This document shows, piece by piece, positions 1 to 5,846 of a stretch of 6,271 bases of DNA (within the stretch, counting starts at the first letter, position 1; each line of letters opens with the position of its first letter). This stretch comes from an uncultured Anaerolineae bacterium. Lineage in GTDB: Bacteria > Chloroflexota > Anaerolineae > Anaerolineales > UBA4823. The stretch is taken from contig CAKZNJ010000402.1 in the NCBI GenBank assembly GCA_937129505.1, positions 1 to 6,271 on the forward strand, written 5' to 3'. The notes below the pieces were generated by a model that saw only the letters and a program-made list of their open reading frames with translations, was not told where the DNA came from and made no database searches. Position numbers and translations under genes: made by a program.

Positions 1-270
1 AGTGGGATAAATACAGGTTGGTGTGGGGGTTTCGGTGACCGTAGGGGTCAAGGAGGGTAGGGGGGTCGCAGTCGCCGTTGGAGGAATCTCCAGAGGGGGT
101 TGGGTCTCTGCGGCGTGTTCATTTGCGGTTGCAGGGGGTGGTTGTCCGCCCTCGCTGCTTGGACGAAGCAGTCCCCCCTGAGTCAGCGACAATACTAAAC
201 TGCCCGAAACCACGATCAAGGAGACCATCCATAGCCCGATCCCGATCAACCAGATGAATTTACCTTTCAT
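1..270 (-). CDS. Membrane-anchored Thr/Pro-rich protein, N-terminal part (cut by left window edge)
   Basis: The frame is open from an ATG at 270-268 to the window edge, giving 90 codons with no stop. Residues about 5-30 (FIWLIGIGLWMVSLIVVSGS and on) form one hydrophobic helix after a short basic N-terminus, so this is a signal anchor or uncleaved signal peptide. Residues about 38-86 are low-complexity and rich in Pro, Thr, Ala and Glu, ending in TPTVTETPTPTC. Linkers of this kind commonly separate a membrane anchor from an extracytoplasmic domain in Chloroflexota surface proteins; the domain itself lies outside the window. The ATG overlaps the stop of the upstream kinase-like gene in an ATGA, and a purine-rich GAGGAGAG stretch lies just upstream inside that gene, so the two are probably translationally coupled. 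No function can be assigned from the visible part. Confidence 0.8.
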   Translation of the reverse strand, partial: MKGKFIWLIGIGLWMVSLIVVSGSLVLSLTQGGLLRPSSEGGQPPPATANEHAAETQPPLEIPPTATATPLPSLTPTVTETPTPTCIYPT

Positions 271-2525
271 CCCTCGCTCTCCTCTGCTAATTCATCCTCG
301 CGGTTGGGGGAAGCTAAGGAAAGAAGGATGCTGAAGGTAGTTCCTTCCCCTAGTAGGCTGTCCACCCAAATGCGGCCGTTCAAAGCTTCCACCAGGGTTT
401 TGACAATATACAACGCTGTGCCACTTTCGGCAACGCCCCGCAGTTCCGTTCGCCGTTCGCGCGAGAAAAGCTCCGGCAGTGCCTCAGGGGCGATGCCACC
501 GCCGCGATCTTGGATTTGTAAGAGAAGGTACCCCTGAGGGGTATTTTCCAATTCTTCCCTGACAGAAACGCGCACGGTGCTGCCCGACGGTGACACATTG
601 AGCGCATTTTGGAGAAGCTTGACCAGCACCTGCTCAAGGGCGCCCGAATCACCCAAGACAGGGGAGAGTTCGGCTGGAAGGTCGCTTTGTACATCGCTCT
701 GGCGAGCCAGTTTTAGCTGTTCCACCTCTGCCAAGGCGTTTTGGAGGACAATTGGTAGGGATACAGCCTCCACGTTAAGCTGAATCTGTCCCCCTTGCAG
801 ATCGGTGGCAGGTGTATAGTCATCCAAAATTGCCATCATGCGCTGGGTGGCAATGCGAATGCGCTCGAGGAATTTGCGCTGTAGCGTGCCTAAGATTCCC
901 ACCGATTCGCCCAACAGGAAGTCGGTATAGCCAACAATCGATGCCAAAGGCTGGCGCAGTTCAGTTGCCAAGTTGGCAAGCAAAGAACTGGACTCGACTC
1001 CACCCCCTTCCAATTGCAGATGCCGCAGATGCTGTTGGGTCTGCTCAAGTTCCTGGCGCAGGTGGGCAACTTCCTCCAAAGCAAGACGTAATTCCCCTTG
1101 CAAGCTAGAGGAGTCGTTTGCTTTAAATATTGACCCGGGAGAGACAGCCTCTTCTCCGAGTTCTGCTGGTTCAGTTGGTTGCATGGCGTGCTCTTGCAAA
1201 GCTGTCAGTTGAGCTTGCAGAGCGGTTAGTTGTTCTTGGGCTTCGGCCAACGCCTTCTGAGTTTCGGCAAGTTCGGCGCTGGCTTGCAATTGACCTTGCA
1301 ATTGGCGCAGAAGCTTGCTGACAGAACGGCTTAAGTTGACCAGTTGAATCTGCTCGTCGCCACTCCAAGCATGCTTCGAGTAGGGAGAAAGCAGGATGAC
1401 GCCAAAGAGAGGCGATTGATCCTCCGCCAAGAGCACTCCCATCAATAAATCACCACTCTGACTCAGTTTTAGGGAAGAAGCCAGATATGCCAAATCGGGG
1501 GTGGGGGCATCGGCTTTCATCCGCATCGGTTTGGCGTGGCGCAAGTTGGCTGCCAAGGTTGGCATTTGGCGACCGTCAAGGTGACCTCCTTCGATGTTTG
1601 CCTCACGAATCAGGTCATACCCCCCATGGAGCGTGATCTGCCATTGTTCGTCGGGTGGTGAGACCAGACAGCATAGATCAGCGCGCAAGGCACGGGCGAA
1701 GAGCGCAGAAAGCGCATGACTTAACTGCCCCTTTTGCATTTCGAGCGGTAAATTCAGGCAAGTTTGGATCAGTTGCATTTCAAAGGGGGTCAGATGGGAA
1801 GGTGGGGGAGTGCTTTCGGCTGCAGGGGAGAGCGGTTCAGCGGAAGTCGAAAGGGGTAAACGCAAGGGCAAGAGGAGTAAGAGCGGATAAGCGATGATCT
1901 CAGCCAAGCGGATGAGCGCTGAATAGTCCTCTTCCAAAGCAGGAAATAGAAAATGCAGCAGATAACCTGCCCCAATAACTGCAAAGAAAAGCCAACCGGC
2001 GTTCCAACCTTCGGGACGCTTGATTGAGAGCAAGACGAGGGCGAGAAAAGCAAACAGAGCGCTGCTCAGCGTGACAATTCGATCGACCGTCGATCCGTTA
2101 AAAGACGCCTCATTATTCTGGCTGATCCACCAGACACAGAGAAAGACGGCGTAGAAAAAGCCAAATAAGGACAACAACAAAGCTGCGGTATCTTGCCGTG
2201 ATTGAGGATGAGGGAACGCCCAAAGCCAGAACAGGATGATCAGACTTAACATGGCAGCGCTGCGCTCGAGCACGGGCAGCAGGGCGCGTTCCGAGATTAA
2301 GCCTTGCCAAGCCAGCCCGGCCGTGATGAAGAGAGCAATGCGAAGCAACAGCAGGAACAGAAAACCGAACAAAATGCGTCGCAGCAGCGGTTGTTGGCTG
2401 CTTCCCCCAAGATAAAAGCTGACCGGCAGGACAGCCACGAGGGAGAAGGCGACAATGAGATGATAGATCAAATTGCCTGGCGGGTTGACGAGCAAATCCA
2501 AAAAGGGTTGGAAAATGGCGGGCAT
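267..2525 (-). CDS. Seven-TM, GAF, coiled-coil histidine-kinase-like protein lacking the phospho-acceptor His (probable pseudokinase)
   Basis: The 752-residue product starts at an ATG preceded by AAGGA with 7-nt spacing. About seven hydrophobic helices fall at residues 17-40, 48-72, 85-105, 113-134, 148-167, 175-195 and 205-222. A GAF-like domain covers roughly 265-410, and a Gln/Leu/Glu-rich coiled coil roughly 408-508. The C-terminal kinase core follows: a HisKA-like helix pair at 510-575, then an HATPase_c-like domain to about 740. In the HisKA H-box the usual SHELRTPL reads ATELRQPL, so the phospho-accepting His is T521 (codon at 963-965). N-box N640 and the G1 box DRGGGI (D673, G675, G677) are kept, but the G2 box reads GTALYIVK, with A704 where Gly is expected. 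ATP binding may persist, but canonical autophosphorylation looks impossible. It is the first gene of an operon with the anchored protein at 1-270; no response regulator is visible. It may be a membrane signal sensor or scaffold, or may act on a partner kinase. Domain calls are firm; function is inferred. Confidence 0.93.
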   Translation of the reverse strand: MPAIFQPFLDLLVNPPGNLIYHLIVAFSLVAVLPVSFYLGGSSQQPLLRRILFGFLFLLLLRIALFITAGLAWQGLISERALLPVLERSAAMLSLIILFWLWAFPHPQSRQDTAALLLSLFGFFYAVFLCVWWISQNNEASFNGSTVDRIVTLSSALFAFLALVLLSIKRPEGWNAGWLFFAVIGAGYLLHFLFPALEEDYSALIRLAEIIAYPLLLLLPLRLPLSTSAEPLSPAAESTPPPSHLTPFEMQLIQTCLNLPLEMQKGQLSHALSALFARALRADLCCLVSPPDEQWQITLHGGYDLIREANIEGGHLDGRQMPTLAANLRHAKPMRMKADAPTPDLAYLASSLKLSQSGDLLMGVLLAEDQSPLFGVILLSPYSKHAWSGDEQIQLVNLSRSVSKLLRQLQGQLQASAELAETQKALAEAQEQLTALQAQLTALQEHAMQPTEPAELGEEAVSPGSIFKANDSSSLQGELRLALEEVAHLRQELEQTQQHLRHLQLEGGGVESSSLLANLATELRQPLASIVGYTDFLLGESVGILGTLQRKFLERIRIATQRMMAILDDYTPATDLQGGQIQLNVEAVSLPIVLQNALAEVEQLKLARQSDVQSDLPAELSPVLGDSGALEQVLVKLLQNALNVSPSGSTVRVSVREELENTPQGYLLLQIQDRGGGIAPEALPELFSRERRTELRGVAESGTALYIVKTLVEALNGRIWVDSLLGEGTTFSILLSLASPNREDELAEESEG

Positions 2526-2532
2526 GAGCTAG

Positions 2533-2537
2533 TCCTT
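2533..2537 (-). promoter_or_regulatory. Ribosome binding site of the kinase-like gene
   Basis: On the minus strand AAGGA precedes the ATG at 2525 by 7 nt (CTAGCTC). This supports the chosen start over later in-frame ATGs. Confidence 0.7.
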
Positions 2538-2543
2538 GCTAAA

Positions 2544-2552
2544 ATTATAGCA
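2544..2552 (-). promoter_or_regulatory. Extended -10 promoter of the kinase-like operon
   Basis: The minus strand reads TGCTATAAT, a perfect TGnTATAAT extended -10 element (TATAAT at 2549-2544). No good -35 hexamer lies 16-18 nt upstream, which fits an extended -10 promoter. The -10 is only 18 nt from the ATG, so transcription would begin near 2537, on the Shine-Dalgarno itself, leaving a leader of about 12 nt. A CACGTG palindrome abuts the element at 2551-2556. Confidence 0.65.
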
Positions 2553-2580
2553 CGTGGTTGCAAAACAGCTTGATTCAAGG

Positions 2581-2608
2581 TTGACAAACGCCGTATTCGG
2601 AGTAAAAT
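2581..2608 (+). promoter_or_regulatory. Sigma-70-type promoter of tRNA-Leu
   Basis: TTGACA (2581-2586), a 16-nt spacer and TAAAAT (2603-2608) lie directly upstream of the tRNA. Transcription would start near 2615, a few bases before the mature 5' end at 2621. The -35 is a perfect consensus match and the -10 matches 5 of 6. Confidence 0.75.
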
Positions 2609-2620
2609 TTTGTTTAGAAA

Positions 2621-2704
<84 letters not shown>

Positions 2705-2737
2705 TTTGTCAACAGTTACCTCCTAAGCTAAGCTCTT

Positions 2738-2760
2738 GTCCGCCGAGGCGGACTTTTTTT
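2738..2760 (+). terminator. Intrinsic terminator after tRNA-Leu
   Basis: GTCCGCC and GGCGGAC form a GC-rich stem (2738-2743 with 2748-2753 if the loop is CGAG) followed directly by seven T at 2754-2760. It lies 33 nt past the tRNA 3' end and is the natural end of that transcript. Confidence 0.88.
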
Positions 2761-2777
2761 GTGAATGTTTCCTTTGC

Positions 2778-2810
2778 AAGGGGTGCAATCTTTGTGCCCC
2801 TTTTTGTTTT
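2778..2810 (+). terminator. Second, tandem intrinsic terminator
   Basis: AAGGGGTGCA (2778-2787) pairs with TGTGCCCCTT (2793-2802) through ten pairs including two G-U wobbles, with the 5-nt loop ATCTT. The T-rich tract TTTTTGTTTT (2801-2810) follows. It sits 17 nt after the first terminator and would catch read-through before the divIC-like gene. Confidence 0.75.
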
Positions 2811-2906
2811 ATCGAAACAGGTAAGCGTCTTTTCAAAGTTGTCCCTTTGAGATGGCAGGCGACTTGCAACCCATTCGTAGAGAATGATCCTTTGGGCAAT
2901 CCTACC

Positions 2907-2935
2907 TTGTCCGTTTAGCTCTGCTGAGGTATGAT
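2907..2935 (+). promoter_or_regulatory. Promoter of the divIC-like gene, predicted leaderless start
   Basis: TTGTCC (2907-2912), an exact 17-nt spacer and TATGAT (2930-2935) make a good sigma-70-type promoter. Only six bases separate the -10 from the ATG at 2942, so the A of the ATG is at the expected transcription start. A GAGG at 2936-2939 is only 2 nt from the ATG, too near to act as a normal Shine-Dalgarno. Confidence 0.6.
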
Positions 2936-2941
2936 GAGGTT

Positions 2942-3349
2942 ATGAAACGAATCTACTTCAGTTGGAAGTATGCCCTTATCATTGCTGGCGTATTGCTTTC
3001 TTTGCGCTTTGTCATGGTTTTCAACCAGCGCATCAATGAAATGCATCGCCTAGCAGCGCAGAGCACGCGAGTGGCAGCGACCCTGACCCAATTGACCCAA
3101 GAAAGCATCTCTCTTGCCACGCAGATTGCCCTAGCGACTTTGCCAGCCGGCGTTGAGCAATGGGCGTATGAAAAGGGACACATGGCTCGCCCTGGGGATC
3201 AGGTTATGATCCCCCTAGCGCCGGGCGGCGCAACTCCTGTGCCAACCCCCACACCGGTGCCGCAGCAAATTGTGTTGAGCAATTGGAAGGTTTGGCTGCT
3301 GCTATTTGTGGACGAAGCCAAAGCCCAGGACTTGCTCGGCACCCCATAA
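2942..3349 (+). CDS. DivIC/FtsB-like septum formation initiator family protein
   Basis: This 135-residue bitopic membrane protein has a basic N-terminus and one TM helix at about 9-27. A short heptad-like coiled coil follows at about 28-62 (NQRINEMHRLAAQSTRV and on). The block VEQWAYEKGHMARPGDQVMIPL (71-92) matches the W-A-x-x-x-G-x-x-x-P-G-x-x-V-x-x-P pattern that closes DivIC/FtsB-type proteins. In that family the coiled coil pairs with FtsL/DivIB-type partners in the divisome. A Pro/Thr linker (TPVPTPTPVP, 98-107) and a short tail with W115 and W118 extend it beyond a typical family member of about 100 residues. It stands alone, between the tRNA terminators and mgsA. Family membership is fairly secure; I do not assign a symbol because FtsB and DivIC cannot be told apart here. 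Confidence 0.85.
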   Translation: MKRIYFSWKYALIIAGVLLSLRFVMVFNQRINEMHRLAAQSTRVAATLTQLTQESISLATQIALATLPAGVEQWAYEKGHMARPGDQVMIPLAPGGATPVPTPTPVPQQIVLSNWKVWLLLFVDEAKAQDLLGTP

Positions 3350-3454
3350 GATCGCCCCTATCCTTCGTAATCCAAATCGTTCTTTGCTTGTGGGTATATC
3401 CCCCCCTATGCCATCCTGTGTCTAAGATCCCTGCTGAATTTTGAACTAGCTGAA

Positions 3455-3459
3455 AGGAG
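3455..3459 (+). promoter_or_regulatory. Ribosome binding site of mgsA
   Basis: AGGAG, within AAAGGAGA, lies 7 nt before the ATG at 3467. It supports that start over the in-frame ATG at 3488. No convincing promoter is visible in the 117 nt between the divIC-like gene and mgsA. Confidence 0.8.
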
Positions 3460-3466
3460 ATCACTG

Positions 3467-3952
3467 ATGAAGTACCAAAAAATTACCATGAAACCGAACA
3501 AGAAAATTGCCCTTGTTGCTCATGACAATAAAAAGCGCGATCTACTGGAATGGGCGCGCTTTAACCGCGATTTGCTTGCCCACCATGAAATCTATGCTAC
3601 CGGTACCACCGGAGTTGTCTTAGAAAAAGAGTTGAACATCCCTATCCATAAACTGCAGAGCGGCCCTCTGGGAGGCGATCAGCAGATTGGGGCAAAGATT
3701 GCCGAAAATGAAATTGATTTCTTGATTTTCTTTTGGGATCCCTTAGAGCCATTGCCTCACGACCCCGATGTAAAAGCCCTCCTGCGCATGGCAGTGGTTT
3801 GGAACATCCCCACCGCCTGTAACCGCGCCACCGCCGATTTCATGATCTCATCGCCTCTGATGGACAGCGAATACGAACGATTGGTTCCAGATTATCAAAC
3901 TTATCGACATCGCCGGATTCCCTTGGAAAGAGACCGATTGCAAGAAACCTGA
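3467..3952 (+). CDS. mgsA: Methylglyoxal synthase
   Basis: This 161-residue cytoplasmic enzyme converts dihydroxyacetone phosphate to methylglyoxal and inorganic phosphate. That is the entry to the methylglyoxal bypass, which frees phosphate when triose phosphates accumulate. The family hallmarks are present in order: KIALVAHDNKK (H19, D20), the phosphate-binding YATGTTG (43-49), SGPLGGDQQIGA with catalytic D71, FFWDPLEPLPHDPDVKALLR with H98 and D101, WNIPTACNRATADF (112-125) and PDYQTYRHRR near the end. With the chosen start the numbering of H19, D71, H98 and D101 equals that of the E. coli enzyme as I recall it. Length is close to the usual 150 or so. It is followed 21 nt later by an MFS transporter gene on the same strand, suggesting co-transcription. 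No sign of degradation is seen. Confidence 0.97.
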   Translation: MKYQKITMKPNKKIALVAHDNKKRDLLEWARFNRDLLAHHEIYATGTTGVVLEKELNIPIHKLQSGPLGGDQQIGAKIAENEIDFLIFFWDPLEPLPHDPDVKALLRMAVVWNIPTACNRATADFMISSPLMDSEYERLVPDYQTYRHRRIPLERDRLQET

Positions 3953-3973
3953 GCCGACAGGCGAAGCGTTTTC

Positions 3974-5185
3974 GTGAATTCTCTAAAGACGACCTCTTTC
4001 CCGGCTCAATTTTGGCTGCTGTTCAGCGGCATGTTGATCAGCGCCATCGGGGCAAGCATGATTTGGCCATTCCTGATGATCTACATCAGCGAACGGTTAG
4101 ATAGCCCCTTAACCATCAATGCTAGCCTGGTTTCGTTGAACTCTCTAGCCGGGCTGATCAGCTCACTGATTGCCGGCCCGGTTTTGGACCGCTTAGGGCG
4201 AAAGCGGGTGATGGTGATCAGTTTATTAACCAATGCTTTGGGGTTCTTGCTGTTGAGCCGGGCTCAATCTTTAGCTGCGTTTGCGTTACTGATGGTCATG
4301 CAGGGGGCTTCCAACCCCCTCTATCGCGTTGGCGCAGATGCGATGATCGCTGATTTAGTCCCAGACGTGAAGCGCATTGACGCCTACTCTTGGATGCGTT
4401 TGAGCAACAACCTAGGGGTGGCAATTGGTCCGGCCATCGGAGGATTTTTAGCCTCAGTCTCTTATACCATTGCGTTTTACTGTGCCGCCAGCGGATTGTT
4501 TTTCTATGGCTTATTTGTCGCCCTCGGAGCAAAGGAAACCTTGCCGAGCCTGACAGATGAGCGGACAGGCAGGTTCGCTCAGGCAGATAAAGCGTTGGGC
4601 GGCTACAAGGCAATCTTCAAGGACCGGCGTTTTTTGCGCTTCACCTTGACCTTAGTAATGCCACAAATTAGCGCTACCATCTTGTGGGTGTTATTGGGGG
4701 TTTACACCAAAACTCACTTTGGCATTTCCGAAAAGTTATACGGCTGGATTCCGGTCACGAATGCTTCTATGGTGGTGTTTCTGCAATTGGCTGTAACTGC
4801 AATCACTCGTCGCTTTCCACCTCTTTTGGCGCTCTCAGCGGGTTCGTTTCTTTACGGATTAGGGGTTGGAAGCGTGGCGATTGGCGAAGGGTTTTGGTGG
4901 TTTTGGTTGAGTATGGTCATTGTTACCCTAGGAGAGATGGTATTAGTGCCAACTGCTTCGACCTATGTGGCAAATTTAGCTCCACCTGACATGCGCGGCA
5001 GGTATATGAGCTTATTTGGGTTGACCTGGATTGTGGCAGCCGGTATCGGTCCATTGGCTGGCGGTTTTCTGAATGACACCTTGGGACCGCTGGCGATTTG
5101 GTTAGGGGGAGGGGTGGTGGGGATTCTTGCGGCTGGTTTATTCCTGCAGGAGGAAGTGCTCTTCCATCGTCAAGGGGATCCTTGA
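3974..5185 (+). CDS. MFS transporter, 12-TM drug/metabolite-type
   Basis: The 403-residue polytopic membrane protein is of normal length for the major facilitator superfamily and has about 12 hydrophobic helices. Motif A lies between helices 2 and 3 as GPVLDRLGRKRVM (68-80; D72, R73, G75, R76). A motif-C-like NLGVAIGPAIGG (145-156) lies in helix 5, typical of proton-driven exporters. The C-terminal half repeats the pattern with PPDMRGRYMSL and GIGPLAGGF. The start is a GTG with only a weak upstream GAAG. The next in-frame ATG, at 4031, would remove much of helix 1, so the GTG is preferred. The substrate is unknown. Its position 21 nt after mgsA makes export of a metabolite from the methylglyoxal route or a stress-linked compound possible, but only context supports this. 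Confidence 0.93.
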   Translation: MNSLKTTSFPAQFWLLFSGMLISAIGASMIWPFLMIYISERLDSPLTINASLVSLNSLAGLISSLIAGPVLDRLGRKRVMVISLLTNALGFLLLSRAQSLAAFALLMVMQGASNPLYRVGADAMIADLVPDVKRIDAYSWMRLSNNLGVAIGPAIGGFLASVSYTIAFYCAASGLFFYGLFVALGAKETLPSLTDERTGRFAQADKALGGYKAIFKDRRFLRFTLTLVMPQISATILWVLLGVYTKTHFGISEKLYGWIPVTNASMVVFLQLAVTAITRRFPPLLALSAGSFLYGLGVGSVAIGEGFWWFWLSMVIVTLGEMVLVPTASTYVANLAPPDMRGRYMSLFGLTWIVAAGIGPLAGGFLNDTLGPLAIWLGGGVVGILAAGLFLQEEVLFHRQGDP

Positions 5186-5315
5186 AGAGAAGACAAAAAA
5201 TATCTCCAGCGCCAGACGCGCAATTTTCCGACAGATCAGCCTTTACGTAAAAGAAGAGGGTTATTCCAACCATCGCTTTTTTATCTTTGATTCCTAGTAA
5301 TCCATGCCATAAACG

Positions 5316-5353
5316 AGGAAAGCTGTTTTCTGCCTCTGTTGAAGGAAAGTTGT
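5316..5353. repeat. Imperfect direct repeat upstream of the Roadblock promoter
   Basis: AGGAAAGCTGT at 5316-5326 recurs as AGGAAAGTTGT at 5343-5353, with 10 of 11 bases identical and starts 27 nt apart. It lies 35-72 nt upstream of the -35 hexamer and could be a pair of regulator sites, though chance is possible. Confidence 0.3.
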
Positions 5354-5387
5354 CGGAGTCCCTTACGGAGCTGTTAGCCCTATCTGC

Positions 5388-5416
5388 TTGACAGAGTAGT
5401 ATGGACGTGCTACATT
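5388..5416 (+). promoter_or_regulatory. Promoter of the Roadblock/V4R-like operon
   Basis: A perfect TTGACA (5388-5393), an exact 17-nt spacer and TACATT (5411-5416) are present. The -10 matches the consensus at 4 of 6 positions but is preceded by TGC, giving an extended -10 (TG at 5408-5409). Transcription would start near 5423, leaving a leader of about 33 nt. Confidence 0.75.
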
Positions 5417-5444
5417 AACCCTGTATCTCAAATCCTCACCAGAC

Positions 5445-5449
5445 AAGGA
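5445..5449 (+). promoter_or_regulatory. Ribosome binding site of the Roadblock gene
   Basis: AAGGA lies 6 nt before the ATG at 5456 and fixes the start. Confidence 0.75.
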
Positions 5450-5455
5450 AGTGGG

Positions 5456-5836
5456 ATGGAATCGTTAAGTAAAACTCGGGCGCAAATGATGGTGGAACGG
5501 CTGCGGGATCTCCAAGCCTCCTCACCCGACATTGAAGCCTCTGCCGTTGTCAGTGTAGATGGCTTAATCATCGCTTCAGCATTGCCTCAAGGGGTTGAAG
5601 AAGATCGTGTGTCGGCAATGTCGGCGGCGATGCTTTCGCTGGGGGAGCGGATCGCTATGGAGCTGGGTCGGGGCCAACTGGATCAGGTCTATATCAAGGG
5701 GGAACAGGGATATGTAATCCTGATGTCCGTTGGTGAAGAGGCGGTTCTGACTGCCTTGGCGCGAGAACAGGCTAAACTGGGCTTAATCTTCTTAGACATG
5801 CGCCGCGCTGCTGCCGATCTAACCAAATTGATCTAA
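5456..5836 (+). CDS. Roadblock/LC7 domain protein (MglB-like)
   Basis: The 126-residue soluble protein is essentially one Roadblock/LC7 domain. It has an N-terminal helix (RAQMMVERLRDLQAS), the strand pair EASAVVSVDGLIIASALP (27-44), a central helix with small residues (VSAMSAAMLSLGERIAMEL), then strands QVYIKGEQGYVILMSVG and EAVLTALA, and a final amphipathic helix. The V-S-x-D-G-L-x-I-A-S core is the family's clearest signature. In bacteria and archaea such proteins dimerise and often act as regulators or activators of small Ras-like GTPases; MglB acting on MglA is the best-known case. No GTPase is visible in the window. The downstream gene begins 10 nt later, so the two are almost certainly co-transcribed. 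Family is firm; the partner is unknown. Confidence 0.92.
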   Translation: MESLSKTRAQMMVERLRDLQASSPDIEASAVVSVDGLIIASALPQGVEEDRVSAMSAAMLSLGERIAMELGRGQLDQVYIKGEQGYVILMSVGEEAVLTALAREQAKLGLIFLDMRRAAADLTKLI

Positions 5837-5839
5837 GGA
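5835..5839 (+). promoter_or_regulatory. Ribosome binding site overlapping the Roadblock stop codon
   Basis: The stop TAA (5834-5836) shares its two A residues with AAGGA (5835-5839), placed 7 nt before the next ATG at 5847. A ribosome finishing the Roadblock gene is thus on the binding site of the next, pointing to coupled translation and balanced amounts of the two proteins. Confidence 0.75.
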
Positions 5840-5846
5840 TATCAAA

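Larger units (their letters stand above)
5186..5455. other. Intergenic region between the MFS gene and the Roadblock gene
   Basis: This 270-nt stretch has no credible gene. It holds a 10-bp palindrome TTTACGTAAA (5242-5251), an imperfect direct repeat (5316-5326 and 5343-5353) and the promoter at 5388-5416. A short GGTT/AACC hairpin before CTTTTTT near 5260-5280 is too weak and too far from the T run to call a terminator, so where the mgsA-MFS transcript ends is unclear. Confidence 0.6.

Noticed and set aside
1140..1300. Repetitive GCTTGCAGAG/CTTGCAA-like stretches
   Set aside because: They encode the Gln/Leu/Ala coiled coil of the kinase-like protein, which explains the repetition.
812..1321. 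Several plus-strand open frames opposite the kinase-like gene
   Set aside because: They lie wholly antisense to a long protein with clear GAF, coiled-coil and kinase-like domains; their translations are low-quality, rich in Ser, Arg and Trp, with no domain.
2736..2918. A 60-codon open frame on the plus strand after the tRNA
   Set aside because: It covers both terminators and has no ribosome binding site or recognisable protein character.
3380..3430. Possible promoter for mgsA (TTTGCT ... TATGCC)
   Set aside because: The hexamers match poorly and the spacer is 18 nt; mgsA might be read from the divIC-like promoter instead.
5170..5185. Inverted repeat TCAAGG-GGAT-CCTTGA at the end of the MFS gene as a terminator
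   Set aside because: The stem is only six pairs and is followed by a purine-rich stretch rather than a T tract.
4923..5273. Minus-strand open frame of 116 codons overlapping the end of the MFS gene
   Set aside because: It is mostly antisense to conserved MFS helices, has no clear family resemblance, and the plus-strand reading is unambiguous.
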